From Corynebacterium gottingense (GTDB taxonomy: Bacteria > Actinomycetota > Actinomycetes > Mycobacteriales > Mycobacteriaceae): 64,000 nt of DNA. Both the position numbers and the translations under genes were made by a program. Below, in pieces: positions 35,651 to 44,662 of this stretch. The notes under the pieces were generated by a model. That model had not been told where the DNA came from and did no database searches. It saw only the letters and a program-made list of their open reading frames with translations. Positions within the stretch are counted from its first letter, which is position 1. Every line of letters starts with the position of its first letter. The stretch is taken from assembly GCF_003693265.1 (NCBI RefSeq), contig NZ_RDRE01000001.1:248001-312000 (forward strand), written 5' to 3'.

Positions 35651-35928
35651 AGCGCGCCCTCCAGGGTGAGCCCCGTGGTCTCGTCCACGCAGTGGGCTGC
35701 CTGCAGCGTGAGGTCCATGTTGCCCGCGATCCGGCGGGCGGCCTCCTGCAGCTCTTCGGCCTTGCCGTTGGAGCAGCGGATGGCGCCAGCGGTGGCGCGG
35801 GCGAAGTTTGCGAGCGGGCCGGTAGCGGGGATGGGCAGTTCGGACAGGGGCGCAAGCGATGCTGCGTCATTGCGCAGCGCATCGGTGTGGGAGCGGACAT
35901 ATGTGGTGTCGAGTTCAAATACGTTCAT
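35647..35928 (-). CDS. Small helical protein, possible type VII secretion partner
   Basis: A 93-residue, mainly helical protein with two Cys (about 54 and 82). Size, helix content and the ADAL-like N-terminal helix recall EspC/WXG100-like proteins, but no WxG motif is present. It overlaps the NlpC/P60 gene (ATGA) and so is translated with it. It could be a co-secreted partner or chaperone of the hydrolase. Identification is tentative. Confidence 0.55.
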   Translation of the reverse strand: MNVFELDTTYVRSHTDALRNDAASLAPLSELPIPATGPLANFARATAGAIRCSNGKAEELQEAARRIAGNMDLTLQAAHCVDETTGLTLEGAL

Positions 35929-36044
35929 GCAGTATTAGACGCAGCGAAGGCGCCCCCGGTTCCATCGAGAGCCAAAAAAGTGGCAGATTTTTTGTCGCGC
36001 CCGCTGGACCTCGTTGTTTTCGCGGTCGTTTCGCGCCAGTGGGT

Positions 36045-36050
36045 TAGCAT
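36045..36050 (+). promoter_or_regulatory. -10 box TAGCAT of leaderless upp
   Basis: TAGCAT, 8 nt before the ATG at 36059. Confidence 0.5.
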
Positions 36051-36058
36051 GGGGAGTC

Positions 36059-36694
36059 ATGGACATCACCGTTGTGAATCATCCCCTTGCCGCCTCCCGC
36101 CTGACCATCATGCGCGACGAGCGCAGCAACAACGCAGCTTTCCGCGCGGCGCTCGCGGACCTCGGCGCCATGCTGATCTATGAGGCCTCCCGCGACCTCG
36201 AGGTCGAAACCTTCGACACCGTCACCCCGGTGGATACCGCGCAGGGGTCCCGGTTGAAGACGCCGCCGATCATCGTCCCCATCATCCGCGCCGGCCTCGG
36301 CATGATCGATCCCGCGCTGTCCATGATCCCGGATGCGCAAGTCGGCTTCATCGGCATGGCCCGCAATGAGGAGACGCACGAGCCGGTGCCGTACCTGGAG
36401 GCGCTGCCGGACGACCTGTCCGGCCAGCCCGTCTTCCTCGTCGACCCGATGCTAGCCACGGGCGGTTCGCTCATCCACGCGATCGACCTGTTGGTTGACC
36501 GCGGGGCGGACGATATTACCTGCGTGTGCATGGTGAGTGCGCAGCCGGGCGTCGATAAGCTGCAAGCTCACGGCGGTCCGATCCGGCTCATCACCGCGGC
36601 GATCGACCCGAGCTTGAACGAGCAGGCGTACATCGTGCCCGGGCTTGGCGACGCCGGCGATCGCCTCTACGGGCCGCGCAATATTGACTTTTAG
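36059..36694 (+). CDS. upp: Uracil phosphoribosyltransferase
   Basis: A 211-residue phosphoribosyltransferase that converts uracil and PRPP to UMP in pyrimidine salvage. Features seen: conserved N-terminus with [23 protein letters not shown] near 80, the PRPP loop [11 protein letters not shown] near 131 and the uracil-binding [15 protein letters not shown] at the C-terminus. The ATG at 36059 gives the typical length. A CGTCGATAAGC copy encodes Val-Asp-Lys. Confidence 0.95.
   Translation: MDITVVNHPLAASRLTIMRDERSNNAAFRAALADLGAMLIYEASRDLEVETFDTVTPVDTAQGSRLKTPPIIVPIIRAGLGMIDPALSMIPDAQVGFIGMARNEETHEPVPYLEALPDDLSGQPVFLVDPMLATGGSLIHAIDLLVDRGADDITCVCMVSAQPGVDKLQAHGGPIRLITAAIDPSLNEQAYIVPGLGDAGDRLYGPRNIDF
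36550..36560 (+). repeat. CGTCGATAAGC word, copy 6
   Basis: Inside upp, upstream context GGG, read as Val-Asp-Lys. Confidence 0.9.
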
Positions 36695-36764
36695 CTCTGC
36701 GCTGGGCGTGCGCGCGTAGACTGTCAGGCTAAGCACACGCCACATCGAGAGAGCCGGAGGGACA

Positions 36765-37949
36765 ATGGCAGACACGGCATCAATCGCGGCAGCCGTGGAC
36801 ACATGGGTCACGCAGCACCACGACGAGGTCATCGAGTGGCGCCGACATCTGCACTCCCACCCCGAGCTTTCCAACGAAGAGGTCCAGACGACCAGGTTCA
36901 TCCACGACGTCCTCGTTGCGCACGGGCTGCAGCCCGTCCCGTTCCCGGGCACCGGGCTGTACGTGGACATCGGGCCGGAGGGCGGGGAGCGCCTCGCATT
37001 CCGCGCCGACATTGACGCCCTGAAGGTCACCGAACAGACCGGCCTCTCGTTCGCCTCCACTGAGCCGGGGGTCTCCCACGCGTGCGGCCACGATGTCCAC
37101 ACCACCGTTGCGCTGGCGCTCGCATGTGCGCTTGCCAAAGCCACCTTGCCCCACGGCGTACGCGTCATCTTCCAACCGGCCGAAGAGGTCATGGGCGGCG
37201 GCGCGCTCGACGTGATCAAGTGGGGCGCGCTCGAAGACGTGAGCACGATTTACGCGCTGCACACCGAGCCGAAGCTGCGGGTGGGGCAGGTCGGCGTGCG
37301 CGCCGGGGCGATCACGTCTGCCTCAGACGTGCTGAGCGTGCGGGTGGAGGGGCCGGGCGGCCACACCTCGCGGCCGCAGCTGACCACGGACGTGGTCTAC
37401 TCCCTCGGCGCGCTGGTGACGCAGCTGCCGGCGCTGCTGTCGCGCCGCGTGGACCCGCGCACCGGCACCGTGCTGGTGTTCGGCCACGTGGAGGCCGGCG
37501 ACGCCCCGAACGCGATCCCGAAGGTCGGACTGTTGGACGGGACAATCCGCACCGCGGACATCACCACCTGGCGCGGGCTGGAGGACCTGCTCACGGACCT
37601 GATCGACCTGGTCGTCGCGCCGACCGGCTGCACCTACCACCTGGACTACGTGCGCGGCGTGCCGCCGGTGCTGAACGACGACGCCGCCACCGCCCTAGCG
37701 GCCGCCGCCGGCCGCGCCGTGGACCCGCACGGGATCGTTACTGCCCCGCAGTCCTCGGGCGGGGAGGACTTCTCCTGGTACCTCGAGCACGTCCCCGGCG
37801 CGATGGTCCGCCTCGGCGCGTGGAGCGGGAGCGGGGAGCAGTACGACCTGCACCAGGGCAACCTGAACATTGACGAGCGCGCCATCGCCGTCGGCGTGCG
37901 CTTCTTCGGCTCCGTGGTGGAGCAGTACTTCAACGCATCGAAGCCTTAG
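36765..37949 (+). CDS. M20 family amidohydrolase
   Basis: A 394-residue metal-dependent amidohydrolase of the M20D group (N-acyl amino acid or hippurate hydrolase-like). Motifs seen: RRHLHSHPELSNEE near 26, HACGHDVHT near 105 (metal-binding Cys and His), QPAEEVMGGG near 138, a dimerisation domain about 180-300, and LHQGNL near 365. The substrate cannot be told from sequence. A strong GGAGGGA lies upstream of the ATG. It stands between upp and the LpdA gene on the same strand. Confidence 0.87.
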   Translation: MADTASIAAAVDTWVTQHHDEVIEWRRHLHSHPELSNEEVQTTRFIHDVLVAHGLQPVPFPGTGLYVDIGPEGGERLAFRADIDALKVTEQTGLSFASTEPGVSHACGHDVHTTVALALACALAKATLPHGVRVIFQPAEEVMGGGALDVIKWGALEDVSTIYALHTEPKLRVGQVGVRAGAITSASDVLSVRVEGPGGHTSRPQLTTDVVYSLGALVTQLPALLSRRVDPRTGTVLVFGHVEAGDAPNAIPKVGLLDGTIRTADITTWRGLEDLLTDLIDLVVAPTGCTYHLDYVRGVPPVLNDDAATALAAAAGRAVDPHGIVTAPQSSGGEDFSWYLEHVPGAMVRLGAWSGSGEQYDLHQGNLNIDERAIAVGVRFFGSVVEQYFNASKP

Positions 37950-38009
37950 GCGGGCCTGTACACTGGCGCACGGAAAATTCCGCTCGCATAAAAAGGGGAG
38001 AAGAACTCG

Positions 38010-39416
38010 GTGTCGAAGAAGATCGTCATTGTTGGTGGAGGTCCGGCAGGGTACGAGGCCGCCCTGGTCGCGTCAAATTACGGCGCGGAGATCATCGTGG
38101 TGGAGGACCAGGGGGCTGGCGGATCGGCGATCCGGAAGGACGTGGTGCCGTCGAAAAGCTTCATTGCGGGCGCCAACATTAAGACGGACTTGCGTCGCGC
38201 CGACGACATGGGGCTCAACCACGGCCTGGGCGAGGCGCACCTGGCGCTGAGCGCGTTGAACAACCGCGTGGTGGCGCTGGCGGCCGAGCAGTCGCGCGAC
38301 ATCCGCGCCCAGCTGGACCGCGTGGGCGTGCGCTTTATCGACGGCCGCGCGCACTTCACCGACGAACAGCACGGCCACACCACGCACAGCCTCGAAGTCG
38401 AGTGCGCCGACGGCACCACCGAGCACATCGACTGCGACATGGTGCTCGTCTGCACCGGCGCGAGCCCGCGCGTGCTCAAGGGCGCCGAGCCGGACGGGGA
38501 GCGCATCCTCAACTGGCGCCAGATGTACGACCTGATCGAGATGCCCACCCACCTCATCGTCGTCGGCTCCGGCGTCACCGGCGCGGAGTTCGTCTCCGCC
38601 TTCGCTGAGCTGGGCGTGAAGGTGACCATGGTGGCCTCGCGCAACCGCATCCTGCCGCACGACGACGCGGATGCCGCCGACGTGCTCGAGACCGTCCTGG
38701 GCAACCTGGGCGTGCAGCTGGAGAAGGACGCGCGCGTCGAGCGCGTGGAAAACACCGGCGACGGCGTGGTCGTCCACACCACCGACGGGCGCGCCATCGA
38801 GGGCTCGCACGTGATGATGTCCATCGGTTCCATCCCGAACACCGCGGACCTGAACCTGGAGGCCGCCGGTGTGGAGACCACCCCGTCGGGCCACATCCAC
38901 GTCGACCGCGTCTCCCGCACCAACGTCTCCGGCATCTACGCTGCGGGCGACTGCTCCGACCTCATGCCGCTGGCATCCGTGGCTGCGCAGCAGGGCCGCA
39001 TCGCCGTGGACCACGCGCTCGGCGAGGGCGTGACCCCCCTGCGCATCAAGACCGTGGGCAACGCTGTGTTCACCCGCCCCGAGATCGCCGCGGTGGGCGT
39101 GACCGAGCAGCAGATCAAGGACGGGGAGGTGGCCGCCGAGGTGTACAAGCTGCCCCTGGCCACCAACGCGCGCGCCAAGATGCGCTCCCTGCAGCACGGC
39201 TTTGTCAAGATCTTTGCCCGCAAGGGCTCCGGCCAGGTCATCGGCGGCGTGATCGTCGCGCCGACCGCCTCCGAGCTCATTCACTCGCTCACCATCGCGG
39301 TGGCCAACAACCTCACCGTCGCGCAGCTGGCCAACTCCATGGCGGTCTACCCGTCGCTGTCCGGTTCGGTGACGGAGGCGGCGCGCCGCCTGGTGAAGAA
39401 GTCCGACCTGGACTAA
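38010..39416 (+). CDS. lpdA: NAD(P)H quinone reductase LpdA-like flavoprotein
   Basis: A 468-residue member of the dihydrolipoamide dehydrogenase fold. The FAD site is GGGPAGYEAA near 8, the NAD site GSGVTGAEF near 188 and the second FAD motif YAAGDCSD near 311. The redox disulfide region reads GGSAIRKDVVPSK, where true Lpd has two Cys, and the C-terminal His-Glu pair is absent. This matches the mycobacterial LpdA-type quinone reductase, not the pyruvate dehydrogenase subunit. It starts at a GTG after GGGGAGAAG. It converges with the PrpR gene 3 nt away. Confidence 0.87.
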   Translation: MSKKIVIVGGGPAGYEAALVASNYGAEIIVVEDQGAGGSAIRKDVVPSKSFIAGANIKTDLRRADDMGLNHGLGEAHLALSALNNRVVALAAEQSRDIRAQLDRVGVRFIDGRAHFTDEQHGHTTHSLEVECADGTTEHIDCDMVLVCTGASPRVLKGAEPDGERILNWRQMYDLIEMPTHLIVVGSGVTGAEFVSAFAELGVKVTMVASRNRILPHDDADAADVLETVLGNLGVQLEKDARVERVENTGDGVVVHTTDGRAIEGSHVMMSIGSIPNTADLNLEAAGVETTPSGHIHVDRVSRTNVSGIYAAGDCSDLMPLASVAAQQGRIAVDHALGEGVTPLRIKTVGNAVFTRPEIAAVGVTEQQIKDGEVAAEVYKLPLATNARAKMRSLQHGFVKIFARKGSGQVIGGVIVAPTASELIHSLTIAVANNLTVAQLANSMAVYPSLSGSVTEAARRLVKKSDLD

Positions 39417-39419
39417 ACC

Positions 39420-40682
39420 TCACAGCGCGGGGAACGCCCGCTGCGGGCAGGCGCGCCGCGGGCACGTCTCGCACCCCGGCCCGATCGGGGTGGCGGAATC
39501 CGGCGACAGGTCGAGCCCGTCCGCGTAGACCATCCGGTCCGCGTGGGCGGCGTCGCACCCCAGCGCCACGGCGTTTTCCTTGCGCGGCTTCCCAAACTCC
39601 ACCGCCGGGCCCTGCACCATCCGCGCCACCCACATGTACGTCCGCCCGTCGGGCATGACGGAGACCTGCCGGGTGACGCGGTTGGAGGTCTCAAACGCCC
39701 GGTGTACCACCCACAGCGGGCAGGTCCCACCGCGCTGGGAGAAGTGGAACGAGGTGGTGGACTGCCGCTTCGAGATGTTGCCAGCCCGGTCGGTGCGGAT
39801 GAACACGAAGGGGATGGCGGTCGCGCCGGGCCGCTGCAGGGTGCCTAGCCGCTGGCAGGTGGACTCGAAGCCGGTGCCGAAGCGCGCGGAGATCACGTCC
39901 ACGTCGTAGCGGGTTTCCTCCGCCGCCTCAAGGATGAGCGAATACGGCATGGTGGCGGCCGCGGCGAAGTACTGCGCCAGGCCGTGGCGCGCGAGTTGGC
40001 GGGCGCGGGGGTTGGCGATGGGGGAGGCGTGGGCGTCGAGAAGCTGCCCGTGCGCGATGCGCGCGTAGTGGTACGACAGCTCGAAGCACTGCTGGGCCTC
40101 GGAAAGGCCAGTGCGCAGGCGGATCTCGCGCGCGTCGGCGCTGGCGGCCGAGCGCTCGCCGCCGGTGTACTGGTTGAAGCGGACGGTGTAGCCGAAGTCG
40201 CGGTCTAGCACGGCGGCGATGCGGGTGAGCCGCAGCTGGCGCGCGTGGAGCGGGGTGGCGAAGTCCTCGGCGGCCGTGTCCAGGTCGTGGAAGTAGTTGT
40301 TGTGCTGCTGGAAGAAGTCGCGCACGACGATGTGCGGGTTGCTGGCGGCGCCGGCGAGCATCCCGGGCAGGTCTTTGATGCCCTGCGCAACGGCGGGGTA
40401 GCGCAGCGCGATCTCCGCGAGCTCCGACTCGGGCGCGCCGGGCAGTAGCTCCGCGAGCTCGCCGGCGACGCGCTGCTCGGCGTCGGGGGAAAAGAATGTC
40501 GCGTCCAGCCCGAAGACCTGCGTGAGCTGCAGGAGCACGGTGACGGTGAGGGGCCGCTGGTCGTTTTCCAGCTGGTTGAGGTAGCTGGTGGAGATGCCGA
40601 GCTTGCGCGCCATGTCCACCTGCGTGAGCCCCTCGTTGGCGCGCAGCGTGTGGATTCTTGCCCCCGCGTAGTGCTTGGTCAT
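39420..40682 (-). CDS. prpR: PrpR/RamB-type transcriptional regulator
   Basis: A 420-residue regulator. An HTH_3 domain (about 5-60: LTQVDMARKLGISTSYLNQLEN) is followed by the IrrE-like middle and the short-chain-acyl regulator C-terminus. Three Cys in GCETCPRRACPQ near the end match those that bind a 4Fe-4S cluster in mycobacterial PrpR. Position divergent from prpDBC favours PrpR, an activator of propionate catabolism, over RamB; the families are close. The ATG has GGGGAGG upstream. Its own promoter holds a TTTACAAA-type double box. Confidence 0.85.
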   Translation of the reverse strand: MTKHYAGARIHTLRANEGLTQVDMARKLGISTSYLNQLENDQRPLTVTVLLQLTQVFGLDATFFSPDAEQRVAGELAELLPGAPESELAEIALRYPAVAQGIKDLPGMLAGAASNPHIVVRDFFQQHNNYFHDLDTAAEDFATPLHARQLRLTRIAAVLDRDFGYTVRFNQYTGGERSAASADAREIRLRTGLSEAQQCFELSYHYARIAHGQLLDAHASPIANPRARQLARHGLAQYFAAAATMPYSLILEAAEETRYDVDVISARFGTGFESTCQRLGTLQRPGATAIPFVFIRTDRAGNISKRQSTTSFHFSQRGGTCPLWVVHRAFETSNRVTRQVSVMPDGRTYMWVARMVQGPAVEFGKPRKENAVALGCDAAHADRMVYADGLDLSPDSATPIGPGCETCPRRACPQRAFPAL

Positions 40683-40718
40683 TGGGCCTCCCCGCCGCTT
40701 CGGTGCGTTGAACTGTGG

Positions 40719-40738
40719 TTTTACAAAGTTTACAAAAA
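40719..40738. promoter_or_regulatory. PrpR/RamB operator candidate
   Basis: TTTACAAAGTTTACAAA is a direct double copy of TTTACAAA, one base per unit away from the RamB/PrpR box TTTGCAAA. It lies 37 nt before the regulator start and in the shared region with prpD, so it could serve autoregulation and activation of prpDBC. Confidence 0.55.
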
Positions 40739-40776
40739 CCGCGCACCCGTGACACTCCTTTTCACACGTCAAAATA

Positions 40777-40788
40777 TGTCGTGCGACA
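40777..40788. promoter_or_regulatory. Palindrome in the prpR-prpD region
   Basis: TGTCG-TG-CGACA, a 5-bp inverted repeat directly upstream of the likely prpD promoter. The binding protein is unknown. Confidence 0.3.
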
Positions 40789-40800
40789 CATTTGCCCGCT

Positions 40801-40806
40801 TACTAT
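40801..40806 (+). promoter_or_regulatory. -10 box TACTAT of prpDBC
   Basis: TACTAT lies 66 nt before the prpD start, which has its own AGGAG, so this transcript would carry a leader. The leader contains a copy of the 11-mer word. Confidence 0.4.
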
Positions 40807-40821
40807 GAGATGCACCAAGTC

Positions 40822-40832
40822 GCTTATCGACG
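40822..40832 (-). repeat. CGTCGATAAGC word, copy 7 (intergenic)
   Basis: Reverse orientation in the prpD leader, with extended context GGG on its upstream side. Confidence 0.9.
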
Positions 40833-40871
40833 CCCACTCGCCCCCACACCAGCCGAGGAGTTGCACACCGA

Positions 40872-42383
40872 ATGATCAACCACGAAGTCCGCACCAGGAA
40901 GTCCGCCGAGGATTTCCCCATCGAGGAACACCTTGCCTACAAGGTGGCCAAGGTCGCCGCCGACCCGGTCGAGGTGCCGGAAGACACGCGCGAGATGATT
41001 ATCAACCGCATCATCGACAACGCCTCCGTCGCCGTTGCCTCCTACGGCCGCCGCCCCGTCGCCACGGCGCGCGAGATGGCCCTGGCACACCCGGTCGCCG
41101 AGGGCGGCGCGCAGGTCTTCGGCGCGGACGGCGCCTACTCCGCCGAGTGGGCCGCGTTTGCCAACGGCACGGCCGTGCGCGAGCTGGACTTCCACGACAC
41201 CTTCCTCGCCGCCGAATACTCGCACCCGGGCGACAACATCCCGCCGATCCTGGCCGTCGCCCAGCACAAGGGGCTCGACGGCAAGGCGCTTATCCGCGGT
41301 ATCGCCACCGGCTACGAGATCCAGGTCAACCTGGTCAAGGGCATCTGCCTACACGAGTGGAAGATCGACCACGTCGCGCACCTCGGGCCCTCGGTGGCGG
41401 CGGGTATCGGCACCATGCTGGACCTGGACGTGGACACCATCTACCAGGCCGTCGGCCAGGCGCTGCACACCACCACCGCCACCCGCCAGTCCCGCAAGGG
41501 CCTGATCTCCTCGTGGAAGGCGTCCGCCCCGGCGTTTGCCGGCAAGATGGGCATCGAGGCCGTCGACCGCACCATGCGCGGCGAGGGCGCCCCGGCCCCG
41601 ATCTGGGAGGGGGAGGACGGCTTTATCGCCTGGATGCTGCACTCCCCGGAGCGCACCTACACCGTCCCTCTGCCGGCCGACGGCGAGGCCAAGCGTGCCA
41701 TCTTGGAGACCTACACCAAGGAGCACTCCGCCGAGTACCAGGCCCAGGCCCCGATCGACCTGGCGCGCCGCATGAAGCAGACCATCACTGATGCCGGTAA
41801 GTCCACCGCCGACATCGAATCCATCGTCCTGCACACCTCGCACCACACTCACTACGTCATCGGCACCGGCGCGAACGACCCGCAGAAGATGGACCCCACC
41901 GCATCCCGCGAAACCCTCGACCACTCGATCATGTACATGTTCGCCGTCGCGCTCGAGGACGGCACCTGGCACCACGTCAACTCCTACACCCCGGAGCGCG
42001 CCGGCCGCCCCGAGACCGTCGCCCTGTGGCACAAGATCTCCACGGTGGAGGATAAGGAGTGGACCCGTCGCTACCACTCGCAGGACCCGAACGAGAAGGC
42101 GTTCGGTGCCCGCGCCGTGATCACCTTCGCCGACGGCACCGTCATCGAGGACGAGATGGCTGTCGCCGACGCCCACCCGTTCGGCGCCCGCCCCTTCGAG
42201 CGCGACAACTACATCCAGAAATTCCGCACCCTCGCCGAGGGCATCGTCGCCCCGGAGGAGCAGGACCGCTTCCTCGCCGCGGTGCAGGATCTGGAACACC
42301 TCACCGACCTGTCCGCGCTCAACATCGCGGTCAACGACGACGCGAAGGCGAGCGCCCCCGAGATCCCAGGAGGCATTTTCTAA
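40872..42383 (+). CDS. prpD: 2-methylcitrate dehydratase
   Basis: A 503-residue MmgE/PrpD-family enzyme that dehydrates 2-methylcitrate to methylaconitate in the methylcitrate cycle. The family segments [16 protein letters not shown] near 95, SHPGDNIPP near 117 and the [12 protein letters not shown] segment near 216 are clear. Length is normal. The ATG has AGGAG 10 nt upstream. It is the first gene of prpDBC, with prpB starting directly after its stop. Confidence 0.95.
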   Translation: MINHEVRTRKSAEDFPIEEHLAYKVAKVAADPVEVPEDTREMIINRIIDNASVAVASYGRRPVATAREMALAHPVAEGGAQVFGADGAYSAEWAAFANGTAVRELDFHDTFLAAEYSHPGDNIPPILAVAQHKGLDGKALIRGIATGYEIQVNLVKGICLHEWKIDHVAHLGPSVAAGIGTMLDLDVDTIYQAVGQALHTTTATRQSRKGLISSWKASAPAFAGKMGIEAVDRTMRGEGAPAPIWEGEDGFIAWMLHSPERTYTVPLPADGEAKRAILETYTKEHSAEYQAQAPIDLARRMKQTITDAGKSTADIESIVLHTSHHTHYVIGTGANDPQKMDPTASRETLDHSIMYMFAVALEDGTWHHVNSYTPERAGRPETVALWHKISTVEDKEWTRRYHSQDPNEKAFGARAVITFADGTVIEDEMAVADAHPFGARPFERDNYIQKFRTLAEGIVAPEEQDRFLAAVQDLEHLTDLSALNIAVNDDAKASAPEIPGGIF

Positions 42384-43304
42384 ATGTTTGCACCAGAGAA
42401 GACACCGCGTGAGCGTCGGCAAGCACTGCGCGATTCGCTCACCTCGGAGACCATCACCAAGCTGCCGGGCGCGTTCAACCCGCTCACGGCGCGGCTCATC
42501 GAGGACATCGGCGCCTTCGAGGGCGTGTATGTCTCCGGCGCCGTGGTGGCCAACGACCTCGGCCTGCCCGACATCGGCCTGACCACCCTGTCCGAGGTGG
42601 CTAACCGCGGCGGCCAGATCGCCCGCGCCACGAACCTGCCAGTGCTTATCGACGCCGACACCGGCTTCGGCGAACCCATGTCCGCCGCCCGCACCGTCGC
42701 CGAATTTGAGGCAGCCGGGCTGGCGGCGCTCCACCTGGAAGACCAGGTGAACCCGAAGCGCTGCGGCCACCTCGACGGCAAGGAGGTCGTGCCCCGCGAC
42801 CTCATGGTGCGCCGCATCACCGCGGCGGTGCGCGAGCGGCAGGACGACAATTTTGTCATCTGCGCGCGCACCGACGCCGCCGGCATCGAAGGCATCGACG
42901 AGGCTATCGAGCGCGCGAAGGCGTATGCCGACGCGGGCGCGGACCTCATCTTCACCGAGGCGTTGTACTCGGAGGAGGACTTTGCCAAGTTCCGCGCCGC
43001 CGTGGACACCCCGCTGCTGGCCAACATGACGGAGTTCGGCAAAACCGAGCTGCTGTCCGCCGGCACGCTGGAGAACCTCGGCTACAACGCGGTGATCTGG
43101 CCGGTGACCACGTTCCGCATCGCCATGGGTCAGACCGAGGCGATGCTGCGCGACATCGCCGACACCGGCATCCAAACGCCGTGGCTGGACAAGATGCAGC
43201 ACCGCTCGCGCCTCTACGAGCTCGTCCGCTACGACGAATACAACCAGTTCGACCAGTCCGTCTTCACCTACTCCAAGGACAGCTACTCGTCCACGTTCGA
43301 GTAG
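42384..43304 (+). CDS. prpB: 2-methylisocitrate lyase
   Basis: A 306-residue PEP mutase/isocitrate lyase-family enzyme. It cleaves 2-methylisocitrate to pyruvate and succinate. The catalytic loop KRCGH near residue 127, DADTGFGEP near 89 and the metal-binding ED in HLEDQ near 118 are present. The ATG directly follows the prpD stop, and its AGGAGG lies in the end of prpD. A reverse 11-mer word encodes Leu-Ile-Asp at 42644. Confidence 0.95.
   Translation: MFAPEKTPRERRQALRDSLTSETITKLPGAFNPLTARLIEDIGAFEGVYVSGAVVANDLGLPDIGLTTLSEVANRGGQIARATNLPVLIDADTGFGEPMSAARTVAEFEAAGLAALHLEDQVNPKRCGHLDGKEVVPRDLMVRRITAAVRERQDDNFVICARTDAAGIEGIDEAIERAKAYADAGADLIFTEALYSEEDFAKFRAAVDTPLLANMTEFGKTELLSAGTLENLGYNAVIWPVTTFRIAMGQTEAMLRDIADTGIQTPWLDKMQHRSRLYELVRYDEYNQFDQSVFTYSKDSYSSTFE
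42644..42654 (-). repeat. CGTCGATAAGC word, copy 8
   Basis: Reverse orientation inside prpB, read as Leu-Ile-Asp with the less favoured codon CTT. Confidence 0.9.
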
Positions 43305-43338
43305 ACCCCATCCCCATCCCCCCCCAAAGGAGCACATC

Positions 43339-44478
43339 ATGTCTGATCAGGAAATTCGCAAGGGCCTCGCCGGCGTCGTCGCCGACTACACGGCCATCTC
43401 CAAAGTCAACCCCGAGACCAACTCGCTGCTGTACCAGGGCTACCCCGTGCAGGAGCTCGCCGAAAACTGCACCTTCGAGGAGGTCGCGTACCTGCTGTGG
43501 CACGGCGAGCTGCCGGACGAGCAGGGCCGCGAGGAGTTCCGCAACGGCTGCATGGCCAACCGCGACATCGACGAGGACCTCATCCAAGTCATCAACTTCC
43601 TGCCTAAGGACTGCCACCCGATGGACGTGCTGCGCACCGCCGTGTCCTTCCTGGGCACCCGCGACGAGCACAAGTTCACGCCGGACGCGGACCACATCCG
43701 CAAGATCGGCACCCAGCTGCTGGCCAAGCTGCCGACCGTCGTGGCCACCGACATCCGCCGCCGCCAGGGCAAGGACTACCTCGCGCCGTCGCACGACAAG
43801 AGCTTTGCCGAGAACTTCCTCTGGATGGTCTTCGGCGACGAGGAGGGCTCGCCGGCCACGATTCCGTCCGACATCGAGGCCTTTGAGAAGTCGCTCATCC
43901 TGTACGCGGAGCACTCCTTCAACGCCTCCACCTTCACCGCCCGCACGGTGACCTCCACGCAGTCCGACGCGTGGTCCGCCATCACTGCGGCGATCGGCGC
44001 GCTCAAGGGGCCGCTGCACGGCGGCGCGAACGAGTTTGTCATGCACAACATGGTCGAGGTCGGCTCGCCGGACAACGCGGAGGCTTGGACGCTGAACAAG
44101 CTGAAAAACAAGGAGCTCGTCATGGGCTTCGGTCACCGCGTGTACAAGAAGGGCGACTCGCGCGTGCCCACGATGGAGGCCGCGTTTAAGAAGCTCGCCT
44201 CCGAGCACCCGGAGAAGGACTCCCAGAAGTGGGTGGACATCTACGACATCATGGAAACAACGATGTACGAGAACACCTCCATCCACATCAAGCCCAACCT
44301 GGACTTCCCGTCGGGCCCGGCCTACTACATCCTGGGCTTTGACATCGAGTTTTTCACCCCGCTGTTCGTCATGGCCCGCATCACCGGCTGGATCGCCCAC
44401 ATCATCGAGCAGTACGAGAACAACTCGCTCATCCGCCCGCTGTCCGCCTACAACGGCCCGGAGGAGCGCCACCTCTAG
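43339..44478 (+). CDS. prpC: 2-methylcitrate synthase
   Basis: A 379-residue citrate synthase-family enzyme that joins propionyl-CoA and oxaloacetate to methylcitrate. The catalytic residues are in GPLHGGAN (His near 232), GFGHRVYK (His near 268) and NLDFPSG (Asp near 320). The short length and operon context favour PrpC over GltA. AAAGGAG precedes the ATG. The 34-nt gap to prpB is a C-rich stretch. A word copy lies 6 nt after the stop. Confidence 0.94.
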   Translation: MSDQEIRKGLAGVVADYTAISKVNPETNSLLYQGYPVQELAENCTFEEVAYLLWHGELPDEQGREEFRNGCMANRDIDEDLIQVINFLPKDCHPMDVLRTAVSFLGTRDEHKFTPDADHIRKIGTQLLAKLPTVVATDIRRRQGKDYLAPSHDKSFAENFLWMVFGDEEGSPATIPSDIEAFEKSLILYAEHSFNASTFTARTVTSTQSDAWSAITAAIGALKGPLHGGANEFVMHNMVEVGSPDNAEAWTLNKLKNKELVMGFGHRVYKKGDSRVPTMEAAFKKLASEHPEKDSQKWVDIYDIMETTMYENTSIHIKPNLDFPSGPAYYILGFDIEFFTPLFVMARITGWIAHIIEQYENNSLIRPLSAYNGPEERHL

Positions 44479-44484
44479 CAATTT

Positions 44485-44495
44485 GCTTATCGACG
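44485..44495 (-). repeat. CGTCGATAAGC word, copy 9 (after prpC stop)
   Basis: Reverse orientation, intergenic, 6 nt beyond the prpC stop, extended by GG on its upstream side. Confidence 0.9.
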
Positions 44496-44662
44496 CCAGC
44501 CCGCCCCGTCGCACACCACGCGCTCGGCGGGCTGTTGCGCGCGCTACCCACCCCAAATGAGTTCATAAAATGCACATCTGGCGTCGTCGGACGCGGTAGA
44601 GTCGAGGTGCTCCGTTCGATATGCGAACCGTGCCTTGCACACAGCGAAAGGACAAAGTTCTC

